Shown here: in pieces, positions 36,311 through 46,604 of the stretch
Position numbering within the stretch: position 1 is the first letter of the stretch
Layout of the letters: every line of letters starts with the position of its first letter
Source: Chryseobacterium gleum
GTDB taxonomy: Bacteria > Bacteroidota > Bacteroidia > Flavobacteriales_D > Crocinitomicaceae
Direction of reading: 5' to 3'
Assembly: GCA_945902775.1 (NCBI GenBank)
Contig: CAMDMY010000001.1
Location: 1 to 64,000 of the forward strand
DNA: 64,000 nucleotides
Position numbers and translations under genes: made by a program
Notes under the pieces: model-generated
Told to the model about the DNA's origin: nothing
The model's input: only the letters and a program-made list of their open reading frames with translations
The model's database searches: none

Positions 36311-36396
36311 TTTAACCACAGTGTACTCAGAGTTTTTCGCGGAGTATCACAAAGTTTTTTATTGAGATCCCAAACTCCATTAACTCAGTGGTTAAA
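36311..36396. repeat. degenerate palindromic element TTTAACCACAGTGTACTCAGAG...AACTCAGTGGTTAAA
   Basis: 9-bp terminal arms TTTAACCAC/GTGGTTAAA; internal ACTCAGAG-type words. Confidence 0.65.
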
Positions 36397-36456
36397 AAAT
36401 GAGCACAAAAAAAGGGTAAACATTTCTGCTTACCCTTTACTTAATCTCGTATTCAA

Positions 36457-36726
36457 TTATGCTTCAGCAACCTCAAAAGGTACTACTGATACAAATGAAC
36501 GATTTTCTTTTTTCTTACGGAATTCTACTAATCCATCAGTTAAAGCATATAATGTGTGATCTTTTCCAATCCCAACATTTGCTCCAGCATGATGATGTGT
36601 TCCTCTTTGACGAACGATAATGTTACCTGCGATAGCAACTTGTCCTCCAAAGATTTTCACTCCTAATCGTTTGCTTTCAGACTCACGACCATTTTTCGAA
36701 CTACCAACTCCTTTTTTATGTGCCAT
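36457..36726 (-). CDS. rpmA: 50S ribosomal protein L27
   Basis: [29 protein letters not shown]. Confidence 0.98.
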   Translation of the reverse strand: MAHKKGVGSSKNGRESESKRLGVKIFGGQVAIAGNIIVRQRGTHHHAGANVGIGKDHTLYALTDGLVEFRKKKENRSFVSVVPFEVAEA

Positions 36727-36777
36727 TGTGTTTCAATTTAACCCCCAAATCATTTCTTCATTGGAAGTAGTTCAAAT

Positions 36778-37089
36778 TTAAGCTTTAATGTCTGTAATAG
36801 TTATCGCCGTAAAGCTTTGACGGTGACCATTTCTCTTTTTGTAACCTTTACGTCTCTTTTTACGGAAAACGATTACTTTATCACCTTTAACGTGATCATT
36901 TACTTCTGCAGAAACCGAAGCTCCTGATATAGCTGGGGCGCCAACGTTGATTTTGCCACCATTTTCTACTAAAAGAACTCTATCAAAGCTAATTTTTGCT
37001 CCAATATCATCTTTCAAACGGTGTACAAAAATCTTTTGATCTTTTTGCACTTTAAACTGCTGCCCTGCTATCTCTACAATTGCGTACAT
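36778..37089 (-). CDS. rplU: 50S ribosomal protein L21
   Basis: MYAIVEIAGQQFKVQKDQ...VIVFRKKRRKGYKKRNGHRQ. Confidence 0.98.
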   Translation of the reverse strand: MYAIVEIAGQQFKVQKDQKIFVHRLKDDIGAKISFDRVLLVENGGKINVGAPAISGASVSAEVNDHVKGDKVIVFRKKRRKGYKKRNGHRQSFTAITITDIKA

Positions 37090-37228
37090 ATAGCTGTTAT
37101 TAAATTACTAATTAATCCGAAAATCGGAAGACAAAGATATGATTTTTATTTATAAAACAAAGTTGTTAACAATTATTTTTTCATTTTAATCTAACTGTAC
37201 TTTAAAATTCGAAGCGATTAGCTTGTTT

Positions 37229-37244
37229 CCCCCTTCGGAGGGGG
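37229..37244. repeat. hairpin CCCCCT-TCGG-AGGGGG
   Basis: 6-bp GC stem in AT-rich intergenic DNA. Confidence 0.6.
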
Positions 37245-37285
37245 ATCAAGAGGGGAGGATTAATTTTATTTAAAAGTACAGTTCA

Positions 37286-38212
37286 TCAAACTTTCTTCCC
37301 AAACAAAGCTTTCCAATAATTCGCAATAAACACGCCTAATAATACAATAGTCATTGCGCCAATTTGTAATATATTAATATGTTCACCGATCGACATACCT
37401 ATTAATACAGCTACAATCGGAATAAAATAAGTTACACTGCTAGAAAATAAGGTCGAAGAATTGGAGATAAGCTTATTAAAGAGTAAAACAGCAAAGGCGG
37501 TTCCGACAATACTTAAGATGCTAATGAATCCCAATCCCTCCAACGCATGAGGGTTTGATTTAATCGTTTGAATCGTATCTAATTGAATAAGAGCAAATAG
37601 AGATGGGATTAAGACAATGAAAAAGGCCAAAGAAGTAATTTCGATAGCTTTGAATTTCTGAAGCGTGAATTTAATAGTGGTTAAACTGATGGCGTAAAAA
37701 AGTGTTGCTAAAACGACTGCTAAAACTGGTAGTAATGACCCCGAAAGTTGTATGCTTTTGTTGGGTGTGTTTCCAGATAGAATAAGTAAAATGATTCCTA
37801 TTGTACCAATAAAAAGTCCTATTAATTGAATGTAGGTCAGTCGGTTTTTAAAAACAAAGAACCCAATTAACATCGTGAAAATAGGAGTAAAACTGTTCAA
37901 CATTCCTGTGTAACCAGATGAAATTCCTGTTTGAGCATAAGTAAAAAGAAAAGCAGGAAAGAAATTCCCACTAAAACCAACAACACCCAAAAGGATGACT
38001 TCTTTTAAATTTTGGATGTGTTTTAAATTACGAAGAGCAAAAGGCAACAAAACAATTCCTGCAATGGTCATTCTCAAAGCACCAACTTGAGCAGCTGAAA
38101 AGATAGGTTCTGCATCCGATGTAAACATTCCTCGTTTCATCAAGATAAACGAACTTCCCCAAATGGTTGCGAGTATTAAAAGTAACCCCCAGTTTTTAGC
38201 ATCTTTTCCCAT
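37286..38212 (-). CDS. DMT/EamA family transporter
   Basis: Two EamA-like halves, 10 hydrophobic segments; LATIWGSSFILMKRG. Confidence 0.88.
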   Translation of the reverse strand: MGKDAKNWGLLLILATIWGSSFILMKRGMFTSDAEPIFSAAQVGALRMTIAGIVLLPFALRNLKHIQNLKEVILLGVVGFSGNFFPAFLFTYAQTGISSGYTGMLNSFTPIFTMLIGFFVFKNRLTYIQLIGLFIGTIGIILLILSGNTPNKSIQLSGSLLPVLAVVLATLFYAISLTTIKFTLQKFKAIEITSLAFFIVLIPSLFALIQLDTIQTIKSNPHALEGLGFISILSIVGTAFAVLLFNKLISNSSTLFSSSVTYFIPIVAVLIGMSIGEHINILQIGAMTIVLLGVFIANYWKALFGKKV

Positions 38213-38392
38213 GTAGCGAAAATACCAATTATACTTTAAATCGAGACGTTAGATTTTTAGATACTAGACATTAGACTTTGTTCCTCTTAAATATATCCAA
38301 ATTCCCACTTATCTGTCTTTGAGTTTTGATTCATCAAAACGGTCTAACGTCTTTCAGTCTAATATCTAATTTTATCAACATTTTTTCAAAAA

Positions 38393-38409
38393 CTCCCACA
38401 TTTTACCAC
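38393..38409 (-). promoter_or_regulatory. candidate MraZ box (reverse orientation) GTGGTAAAATGTGGGAG
   Basis: Two GTGG(T/G) units at 10-bp spacing on the minus strand; a TATTTTTG word lies at 38415-38422. Confidence 0.5.
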
Positions 38410-38504
38410 AACCTTATTTTTGCTTAAAATCCTTATATATACTAGATTATTTTTCATCTTTTTGAAACCTTTTTATTCGTTATCCGTTAGAACTTATTAA
38501 CAAT

Positions 38505-38547
38505 GTGTTTATTGGTGGTAAAAAGTGGTAGAAAACCATTATTTTTG
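38505..38547 (+). promoter_or_regulatory. candidate MraZ boxes and -7 element upstream of mraZ
   Basis: GTGTTTATTG-GTGGTAAAAA-GTGGTAGAAA at 10-bp period, then TATTTTTG (fits Bacteroidetes TAnnTTTG). Confidence 0.6.
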
Positions 38548-38561
38548 CTCATTATAATGCT

Positions 38562-39023
38562 ATGATAGGACTAGTAGGAGAATTTGAGGTAAAGTTGGAC
38601 GCGAAAGGGCGTTTCTTATTTCCTTCCGGATTACGGAAGCAACTGTCTCCTGCTGCCCAAGAAAATTTCATGTTGAATAAAGGTTTTGAGGATTGTTTAA
38701 CACTTTACCCAATGAATGAATGGGAAAAAATAAGTGCGAAACTTTCTAAAATGAACTTGTTCAAACCTAAAAACAGAATGTTCTACAGACTTTTCCATCA
38801 AGGAGCGAAAAACGTTTCTTTGGATAATGTTGGTAGAATTCATATTCCTGTGACGCACATGGAACGTGTAGGTTTGGAAAAAGACGCAATGATCATTGCT
38901 TACAATGATCGTATTGAAATTTGGGATAAGTCTAAATACTTCGAAATGATCGAAGGAAACATGGCAGATTTCGCTGATTTGGCGGATGAAGTAATGGGTG
39001 ATTTAGATGACAGCGACGAATAA
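38562..39023 (+). CDS. mraZ: transcriptional regulator MraZ
   Basis: GEFEVKLDAKGRFLFPSGLRK; first gene of the dcw cluster. Confidence 0.97.
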   Translation: MIGLVGEFEVKLDAKGRFLFPSGLRKQLSPAAQENFMLNKGFEDCLTLYPMNEWEKISAKLSKMNLFKPKNRMFYRLFHQGAKNVSLDNVGRIHIPVTHMERVGLEKDAMIIAYNDRIEIWDKSKYFEMIEGNMADFADLADEVMGDLDDSDE

Positions 39024-39936
39024 ACAGGAAGAAGAGTACCACGTACCAGTAATGTTGAAAGAATGCCTTGAAGGATTAGAAATTAATCCAGACGGTATCT
39101 ATGTTGACGTAACTTTCGGTGGTGGTGGTCATTCTCGTGAAATTTTCAAACAACTTTCTTCTAAGGGCCGATTAATCGTTTTTGATCAAGATCCTGATGC
39201 ACGTAAAAATGCGTGGGAAGCGGATAATTTCAATTTTGTTGCTTCTAATTTCGCCTTTATTTCTAACCATCTGAAAATGATGGGGTTCCCAAAAGTAGAT
39301 GGTATTTTAGCTGATTTGGGCGTTTCTTCTCATCAGTTTGACGACGGAAATAGAGGGTTTTCTATTCGTTCGAATGATCCATTGGATATGAGAATGAATC
39401 AATCGGGAGATGTTACAGCTAGAACGATTTGTCACGAATATTCAGATCGCGATTTGACAAAGATTTTCCGTGAATTTGGTGAACTTTCAAATGCATATAA
39501 AATTGCTACTACTATCGTAATGGCAAGAGAAAATAAAAAAATCAAAACAACTGGCGATTTAATGACAATCATCGAATCGTGTGCGCCTAAATACAAAGAA
39601 CATAAGTTTTTTGCTCAAGTTTTTCAAGCATTACGCATTGAAGTGAACAGAGAAATGGATGTTTTAGAGCGTTTTTTAAATCAAACAGCGGATGTGTTAG
39701 CACCAGGAGGAAGATTGGTAGTTATGTCTTACCATTCTTTGGAAGATCGTTTGGTGAAAAATTACATGAAACGTGGTTCAATCGAAGGTGAAATTAAAAA
39801 AGATTTTTATGGAAATGTGTTAAAACCTTTTACAGAGGTTATTAGACATCCGATTGCTCCTACTGAAGAGGAAATAGAAAGAAATTCGCGTGCTCGTAGC
39901 GCTAAATTGAGAATAGCAGTTCGAAATGATGGATAA
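39007..39936 (+). CDS. rsmH: 16S rRNA (cytosine1402-N4)-methyltransferase
   Basis: YHVPVMLKECLEGL, DVTFGGGGHSREI, LADLGVSSHQFDDGNRGFS. Confidence 0.97.
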   Translation: MTATNKQEEEYHVPVMLKECLEGLEINPDGIYVDVTFGGGGHSREIFKQLSSKGRLIVFDQDPDARKNAWEADNFNFVASNFAFISNHLKMMGFPKVDGILADLGVSSHQFDDGNRGFSIRSNDPLDMRMNQSGDVTARTICHEYSDRDLTKIFREFGELSNAYKIATTIVMARENKKIKTTGDLMTIIESCAPKYKEHKFFAQVFQALRIEVNREMDVLERFLNQTADVLAPGGRLVVMSYHSLEDRLVKNYMKRGSIEGEIKKDFYGNVLKPFTEVIRHPIAPTEEEIERNSRARSAKLRIAVRNDG

Positions 39937-40348
39937 TGAGTATTTAGACAAGGATGCTGTTCACGAAGAACAAAAAAAGCAAGATCCGAAGAAAACGAAA
40001 AAAACAAAGTCTGCTTCGACTAAAAAGAAACGTCCAAATACGTTGGTGCAGATTTTAAATGGTGACTTCTTAACGAGGGAGTTTGTTTTAAATAATTTGA
40101 ATTTCATCTTTTTCATCATTTTCCTTTTGATCCTTTTAGTTGGGAAAGGATATTATGGGAAACAATTATCGAAAGATGCTGATAAAGCACAAGTAGAATT
40201 GAATGAATTGTCTGCGAATTATGTAGAGACAAAAGCAAAATTAGAAGAAGAAACAAGAAGATATAAGTTAATAGAAAAATTAGGACCAAGAGGATTGACA
40301 GAAACAGTAAATCCAACGAAAGTAATCCGAATTAAGAAAAAAGATTAA
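39926..40348 (+). CDS. FtsL-like division protein
   Basis: Small single-TM protein between rsmH and ftsI. Confidence 0.8.
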   Translation: MMDNEYLDKDAVHEEQKKQDPKKTKKTKSASTKKKRPNTLVQILNGDFLTREFVLNNLNFIFFIIFLLILLVGKGYYGKQLSKDADKAQVELNELSANYVETKAKLEEETRRYKLIEKLGPRGLTETVNPTKVIRIKKKD

Positions 40349-40353
40349 TTGTA

Positions 40354-42459
40354 ATGAAGGAAAAGAAAGGTATATATTTTAGAACAGTTACTGTCTACAT
40401 AGGCTTCGCTGCGCTTTTGGTATACGTACTTATCAAAACATTAACAATTCAAATGGAAGGTAGAACAACAATGCTTTCTGATTCTAAAGAAAAAATCCCG
40501 ACGCGCATAATGAAAAGAATTCCAAGAAGAGGGGAAATTTTAGATGCAAATTATACACCTTTAGTTACTTCTGTTTCTTTCTATGAAATTCACATGGATC
40601 CAACGGTTATCGATCAAAAAATATTCGATGATCAAATCACAGATTTAGCAAATGGTTTATCAAAGGTTCTTCCATCTATGTCCTCTAGAGAATGGGAAAA
40701 TTGGATTAGAAGAGGAAGACAAAGAGGTAATAGATTCTTGAATATTAAGAGTAAAGCAACAAATGAAGAGCGTCGTCAATTAAATGCCTTACCAATCTTC
40801 AAATTAGGAAGAATGAAAGGTGGATTGATTGATACACATGAAACATCTACTCGTAAACGTCCTCACAATGAATTGATGAAGAGAACGTTAGGTTACTTCA
40901 GAGCTGCAGAAGGAAATCAACCTGAATTAAGAGTCGGAATTGAAGGAGCATATAATGAATATTTAGCAGGAGAAGAAGGCGAAGAAATCGAACAAAAAAT
41001 CTCAACTGGTTGGAAAAAAACAGGTCAAATCGTTAAAGATGCCGTTGAAGGTGCAGACGTTGTGACTTCAGTTGATAAAGAAATTCAGGAAGTTGCTCAT
41101 AATGAGTTGTTAAGTCAATTAAAATTACAAGGAGCAAAAAATGGCTGCGTTGTAGTAATGGACGTGAAAACAGGATTCGTTAAAGCAATTGTTAATCTTT
41201 CTTTAGCCAGCGATGGTGGTTATTATGAGAGTTACAATCAAGCCGTTGGAACACGTGAAGTACCAGGTTCTACTTTTAAATTAGCTTCTTTAATGGCTGG
41301 ATTAGAAGATCAAAAGTTTAGTATTTATGATCACGTTTATGGTGCTGAAAAATATACGTTTTATGGTAAATCATTGAACGAAGCACACGGAGCAAATTAC
41401 GGTAAAATTGACATCAAAACAGCTTTTGAATTATCTTCAAATGTTATTTCTAAAGTCATCAATGATGCTTATAAATCTGAACCACAAGCGTTTATTGACC
41501 GTTTGAGATCGTTCGGTTTAAGCGAACCGTTAGGAATTGAATTAGAAGGTGAAGCTAGTCCAACAATGTATGCACCAGGTTCTAAAAGTTGGTCAGGAAT
41601 TTCGTTAGCTTGGATGGCAGTTGGATATGAAGTTCAACAAACTCCCCTACAAACCTTGGCTTTTTACAATGCAGTAGCGAACAATGGTAAAATGGTTCGA
41701 CCACAATTTGTGAAAGAAATCAGAAGAGGTGCTGAAGTTGTTAAAACATTTGAACCATTTGTAATGAATTCAAAAATCTGTTCTGATAAAACATTGAAAG
41801 ATCTTCAAAAATGTTTGGCAGGTGTAATGAAAGAAGGAACAGGAAAACGGTTGACTTCTTCGTTTTTTGATATCGCAGGTAAAACGGGTACAGCTGAAAT
41901 CCAAAACGAAGACATGCATTACGGAAACAAAGGAGAGAAAAAGTATTTAGCTTCTTTCGTAGGTTACTTCCCAGTTAAAAGACCAATTTATTCTTGTATC
42001 GTTTCGATTGCTGCATCAGGAGAAAATATTTATGGCGCTTCTGTATCAGGTACGGTGTTCGCAGCAATTGCTAATAAAGTGTATGCTACTAGTTTGAAAT
42101 ACCACCAAGCAGTAAACGAGAAAAAGGTAAAAGTGAAAGATACACCGGTTTCTAAAGATGGAAATTTACACGATTTGTTAACGGTTTTAAATAAATTGAA
42201 TATTCCTTATTCCGATAAAGTACAAGACGAATGGGTGAACACGACTTCAAATGGAAAAAAAGTAGAATTTTCTAAAAGAAATTCGAATAAAGGAGTTGTT
42301 CCAAATGTAATTGGAATGAGTGCTAAAGATGCCGTTTATCTAATTGAATCCATTGGAATGGAAGTAGATATCAGAGGATACGGGACGGTTGTAAAACAAT
42401 CTTCTCCAACTGGAACTCCAGCGTTTAATGGTGGTTTAATTGAATTAATTCTGAAATAA
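40354..42459 (+). CDS. ftsI: penicillin-binding protein FtsI with C-terminal PASTA domain
   Basis: PGSTFKLASLMAGLE, ELSSNVIS, AGKTGTAEI; C-terminal VPNVIGMSAKDAVYLIESIGM. Confidence 0.95.
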   Translation: MKEKKGIYFRTVTVYIGFAALLVYVLIKTLTIQMEGRTTMLSDSKEKIPTRIMKRIPRRGEILDANYTPLVTSVSFYEIHMDPTVIDQKIFDDQITDLANGLSKVLPSMSSREWENWIRRGRQRGNRFLNIKSKATNEERRQLNALPIFKLGRMKGGLIDTHETSTRKRPHNELMKRTLGYFRAAEGNQPELRVGIEGAYNEYLAGEEGEEIEQKISTGWKKTGQIVKDAVEGADVVTSVDKEIQEVAHNELLSQLKLQGAKNGCVVVMDVKTGFVKAIVNLSLASDGGYYESYNQAVGTREVPGSTFKLASLMAGLEDQKFSIYDHVYGAEKYTFYGKSLNEAHGANYGKIDIKTAFELSSNVISKVINDAYKSEPQAFIDRLRSFGLSEPLGIELEGEASPTMYAPGSKSWSGISLAWMAVGYEVQQTPLQTLAFYNAVANNGKMVRPQFVKEIRRGAEVVKTFEPFVMNSKICSDKTLKDLQKCLAGVMKEGTGKRLTSSFFDIAGKTGTAEIQNEDMHYGNKGEKKYLASFVGYFPVKRPIYSCIVSIAASGENIYGASVSGTVFAAIANKVYATSLKYHQAVNEKKVKVKDTPVSKDGNLHDLLTVLNKLNIPYSDKVQDEWVNTTSNGKKVEFSKRNSNKGVVPNVIGMSAKDAVYLIESIGMEVDIRGYGTVVKQSSPTGTPAFNGGLIELILK

Positions 42460-42461
42460 AA

Positions 42462-43922
42462 ATGAAGACACTGAAGGACATACTTTCTGGCGTTACCGTT
42501 CTTTCTACGAATGGTTCAGTTGACGTGAATGTAAATGCAATCGTTTTTGATTCAAGAAAAGCGACTGAAGGTACTGCATTTGTTGCAATTAAAGGTACAG
42601 CAGTAGATGGTCATTCTTTTATCGATGGTGTAATTGAAAAAGGATGTGCGGTAATTATTGCAGAGCACGAAGTAAAAGTTCCTTCAAATGTAACATTAAT
42701 AGTAACAGATAATTCTTCAAAAGCATTGGCTTTGATGGCGACTAATTTCTATAATCACCCATCTGAAAAATTAAAATTAGTTGGTATTACAGGTACGAAC
42801 GGAAAAACAACAACAACAACTTTGTTATTCAATTTATTTATGAAATTGGGTTACAAAAGTGGTTTACTTTCTACTGTAGTAAATAAAATCGGTTCAAGAG
42901 ATATTCCATCGACACATACAACTCCAGACCCAGTTGCATTGAACGAATTATTGAATGAAATGGTCGAAGAAGGTTGTACTCATTGTTTCATGGAAGTGAG
43001 TTCTCATGCAATTCACCAACACAGAATCAGTGGTTTGTCTTTCGCAGGTGGAGTTTTCACAAATATCACGCACGATCATTTAGATTACCACGCAACATTC
43101 AAAGAATACATTCGTGTGAAAAAATCATTCTTTGATGAATTACCAAGTTCAGCTTTTGCATTGTCGAATGGCGACGATAAAAACGGAATGGTAATGATGC
43201 AAAATACAAAAGCATCGAAACACACTTTTGCGTTAAAATCACCAGCAGACTTTAAAGTAAAAGTTTTGGAAAATCAATTTTCTGGTTTGGTGTTAAACCT
43301 ATGTGGAACAGAAGTTTGGTCGAAATTAATTGGAGATTTCAATGCGTACAATTTAGTTACAGTTTATGCTGTTAGTGAATTATTAGGAGAAGAAAAATTA
43401 GAAATCCTTACAGCTTTAAGTGCTTTAGAATCAGTAGATGGTCGTTTCCAATACACAACTAGTAATGGAGGAATTACTGCAATTGTAGACTATGCGCATA
43501 CTCCAGATGCATTAGAGAATGTATTAAAAACGATTTCTTCAATCCGAACTAGAAATGAAGATGTTTATACTGTAGTTGGTTGTGGTGGAGATAGAGATAA
43601 ATTAAAACGTCCAACAATGGCAGCAATTGCCTGTGAATTAAGCGATAAAGTAATTATCACTTCAGACAATCCTCGTTCAGAAGATCCAAATACAATCATT
43701 GAAGAAATGATGGTTGGAGTTGAAGGTCAACATTTTAAAAAAACGCTTTCAATCGTAGATAGAGAGCAAGCGATAAAAACAGCAGTTTCAATGGCTCAAA
43801 AAGGAGACATCATATTAATTGCTGGGAAAGGACACGAGAAATACCAAGATATCAAAGGAGTAAAACACCACTTCGACGATATGGAATTAGTAACGGAATT
43901 GTTTAATAAACTAGAGAAATAA
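42462..43922 (+). CDS. murE: UDP-MurNAc-tripeptide synthetase
   Basis: [39 protein letters not shown]. Confidence 0.96.
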   Translation: MKTLKDILSGVTVLSTNGSVDVNVNAIVFDSRKATEGTAFVAIKGTAVDGHSFIDGVIEKGCAVIIAEHEVKVPSNVTLIVTDNSSKALALMATNFYNHPSEKLKLVGITGTNGKTTTTTLLFNLFMKLGYKSGLLSTVVNKIGSRDIPSTHTTPDPVALNELLNEMVEEGCTHCFMEVSSHAIHQHRISGLSFAGGVFTNITHDHLDYHATFKEYIRVKKSFFDELPSSAFALSNGDDKNGMVMMQNTKASKHTFALKSPADFKVKVLENQFSGLVLNLCGTEVWSKLIGDFNAYNLVTVYAVSELLGEEKLEILTALSALESVDGRFQYTTSNGGITAIVDYAHTPDALENVLKTISSIRTRNEDVYTVVGCGGDRDKLKRPTMAAIACELSDKVIITSDNPRSEDPNTIIEEMMVGVEGQHFKKTLSIVDREQAIKTAVSMAQKGDIILIAGKGHEKYQDIKGVKHHFDDMELVTELFNKLEK

Positions 43923-45163
43923 TGTTATACTATTTTTTTAAATACCTTGATTCAATGAATGTCCCAGGAGCTGGACTATTCAACTTTATTTCTTTTAGAG
44001 CTGCTATGGCTTTGATAACATCGTTGATTATCTCTATCTTTTTTGGGAAAAGAATCATCAATTTATTGAGTCGTCAACAAATTGGAGAAACAGTTCGTGA
44101 TTTAGGTTTAACAGGTCAAGTTGAAAAACAAGGAACACCAACAATGGGAGGTCTAATCATCTTAGGTGCGATTTTAATTCCAACATTATTGTTTGCTAAA
44201 TTGCACAACATCTACGTAATTACAATGATAGTTTCTACGATTTGGTTAGGAGCGATTGGATTTTTAGATGATTATATCAAAGTATTCAAAAAGAACAAAG
44301 AAGGTTTAAAAGGTCGTTTCAAAATCATTGGTCAAATTGGAGTAGGAATATTAGTAGGTGGCATTTTATATTTCAGTCAAGATGTACAAGTGCACAAACA
44401 AGTTCCATTGGATTACAAGTTACAAGCGCACGAAAGATTGGTTTCTCATTTACATTCTGACATTACAGAGGATGGACAAACGAAGTGGATCAAAACAGAT
44501 GCGATGACAACTACAATTCCTTTTGTAAAAGGAAACGAGTTTAACTACTCAGATTTAATCGGAGGAAGTTCTTATGGGTGGTTATTGTTTATTCCAGTTG
44601 TAATTCTAATCGTAATATCGGTTTCTAATGGCGCGAATTTAACAGATGGCTTAGACGGTTTAGCAACAGGGACTTCGGCGATTATTGGAATTGCATTAGC
44701 AGTTTTAGCATACGTAAGTTCAAATGTTCATTTTGCTGATTATCTGAATGTTATGTATATTCCTCTAGCGGAAGAAATGGTAATCTTCATAGCTGCCTTT
44801 GTAGGGGCTTGTATCGGATTCTTGTGGTATAATTCGTATCCTGCACAAATCTTTATGGGTGATACAGGAAGTTTGGCATTAGGAGGCATCATCGCAGTTT
44901 TCGCGATTGCTATTCGTAAAGAGTTATTGATTCCAGTATTATGCGGTGTATTCTTAATTGAAAATCTATCAGTAGTAATGCAAGTTACCTATTTCAAAAT
45001 AACAAAAAAGAGATTTGGCGAAGGACGAAGAATTTTTCTAATGGCGCCTTTGCACCACCATTACCAGAAAAAAGGAATTCACGAAGCAAAAATTGTTTCA
45101 AGATTTTGGATTGTAGCCGTATTATTGGCGGTTGTTACAATCGTTACATTAAAATTACGATAA
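43922..45163 (+). CDS. mraY: phospho-MurNAc-pentapeptide-transferase
   Basis: [37 protein letters not shown]. Confidence 0.97.
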   Translation: MLYYFFKYLDSMNVPGAGLFNFISFRAAMALITSLIISIFFGKRIINLLSRQQIGETVRDLGLTGQVEKQGTPTMGGLIILGAILIPTLLFAKLHNIYVITMIVSTIWLGAIGFLDDYIKVFKKNKEGLKGRFKIIGQIGVGILVGGILYFSQDVQVHKQVPLDYKLQAHERLVSHLHSDITEDGQTKWIKTDAMTTTIPFVKGNEFNYSDLIGGSSYGWLLFIPVVILIVISVSNGANLTDGLDGLATGTSAIIGIALAVLAYVSSNVHFADYLNVMYIPLAEEMVIFIAAFVGACIGFLWYNSYPAQIFMGDTGSLALGGIIAVFAIAIRKELLIPVLCGVFLIENLSVVMQVTYFKITKKRFGEGRRIFLMAPLHHHYQKKGIHEAKIVSRFWIVAVLLAVVTIVTLKLR

Positions 45164-45172
45164 TTATTTGTA

Positions 45173-45194
45173 GGGACAGGGCACGCCCTGTCCC
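45173..45194. repeat. palindrome GGGACAGGGC-AC-GCCCTGTCCC
   Basis: 10-bp perfect arms. Confidence 0.9.
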
Positions 45195-45207
45195 AAACAA
45201 CAACAAA

Positions 45208-45227
45208 GGATATGGCATACCATATCC
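45208..45227. repeat. palindrome GGATATGG-CATA-CCATATCC
   Basis: 8-bp perfect arms, 14 nt after the previous palindrome. Confidence 0.9.
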
Positions 45228-45245
45228 CAACAACAATAGAATAAA

Positions 45246-46589
45246 ATGAAAAACGAAAACAAACATATTTCAATCCTAGGAGCCGGCGAAAGTGGAGTTG
45301 GCGCTGCGATTCTTGCTAAAAAGCAAGGCTGGAATGTTTTTGTTTCAGATTTCGGAAGCATCAAACAAGAATTCAAAGACGAGTTAGATGCAAATGATTT
45401 GAAGTGGGAAGAAGGGCAACATACAGAATCTGTTATTTTAAATTCAGATTTAGTTATCAAGTCACCTGGAATTCCAGATAAAGCTCCAATCATTAAAAAA
45501 CTGAAAGAAAAAGGAGTCAAAATAATTTCAGAAATTGAATTCGGAGGATATTATTCAAAAGCGAAAACAATCTGTATTACAGGTAGTAACGGTAAAACAA
45601 CTACAACAATGTTGACCTACCACATTTTGCGAAAAGCAGGAATCAATGTAGGATTAGCAGGAAATGTAGGGAAAAGTTTCGCCAAACAAATTGCGACAGA
45701 AGATTTTGAATGGTATGTATTGGAATTAAGTTCATTTCAATTAGATGATATGTTTGAATTTAGAGCAGATATAGCAATGCTTTTGAACATTACACCAGAT
45801 CATTTAGACCGTTACAATTATGAAATGCAAAACTATGTAGATTCTAAATTCAGAATTCTACAAAATCAAACAGAGAACGATTGGTTCATCTACAATTACG
45901 ATGATAAAATCATTCAGGCAGAAATTTCAAAAAGAGAAATTAAAGCCAAAAAAGCACCATTCTCAATGACAGAAGATATGTCAGTTGGAGCTTACACAAA
46001 CGAGGAGCAAATAACAATAAATATAAACGAAAAATTCATTATGTCAATTCACGATTTAGCATTAAAAGGAAAGCACAATTCTCAAAATTCAATGGCTTCA
46101 GCAATTGCAGCAAGAGTTTTAGATATTAGAAGTGCAGTAGTAAGAGAAAGTTTAACAGACTTCGTAAACGTTGAACACCGTTTAGAATTTGTAGCCAAGG
46201 TACATGGAATTGAATTCATTAATGATTCAAAAGCTACAAACATCAATTCAACTTGGTTCGCATTGGAAACAATGGAAAAACCAACTGTTTGGATCGTAGG
46301 TGGTGTTGATAAAGGAAACGATTACACTGAGTTGATGGACTTGGTTAAAAACAAAGTAAAAGCAATCATTTGTTTAGGTTTGGATAACCAAAAAATCATA
46401 GACACTTTTTCTGGAGTTGTTGAAACAATCGTTGAGGCGAAATCAGCAATGGAAGCAGTCGCTTACGGATACCGTTTAGCATCAAAAGACGAAACAGTTT
46501 TGTTATCACCAGCTTGTGCAAGTTTCGATTTATTCGAAAACTATGAGCAAAGAGGAGATATGTTTAAAGAAGCAGTTCGTAGATTGTAA
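45246..46589 (+). CDS. murD: UDP-MurNAc-L-alanine--D-glutamate ligase
   Basis: GSNGKTTTTMLTYHIL, LELSSFQLDD, NDSKATNINST, LLSPACASFDLFENYEQRG. Confidence 0.96.
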   Translation: MKNENKHISILGAGESGVGAAILAKKQGWNVFVSDFGSIKQEFKDELDANDLKWEEGQHTESVILNSDLVIKSPGIPDKAPIIKKLKEKGVKIISEIEFGGYYSKAKTICITGSNGKTTTTMLTYHILRKAGINVGLAGNVGKSFAKQIATEDFEWYVLELSSFQLDDMFEFRADIAMLLNITPDHLDRYNYEMQNYVDSKFRILQNQTENDWFIYNYDDKIIQAEISKREIKAKKAPFSMTEDMSVGAYTNEEQITININEKFIMSIHDLALKGKHNSQNSMASAIAARVLDIRSAVVRESLTDFVNVEHRLEFVAKVHGIEFINDSKATNINSTWFALETMEKPTVWIVGGVDKGNDYTELMDLVKNKVKAIICLGLDNQKIIDTFSGVVETIVEAKSAMEAVAYGYRLASKDETVLLSPACASFDLFENYEQRGDMFKEAVRRL

Positions 46590-46604
46590 TTAAAGTTTAG
46601 AAGC

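Noticed and set aside
36362-36559. 65-aa plus ORF
   Set aside because: Spans a degenerate repeat and the antisense of rpmA.
43922-45163. Insertion in MraY ([17 protein letters not shown]...VKGNEFNY)
   Set aside because: A longer extracytoplasmic loop is common in Bacteroidetes MraY.
45079-45520. Minus ORFs 45079..45273 and 45164..45520
   Set aside because: Antisense to mraY/murD and built across palindromes; translation is not protein-like.
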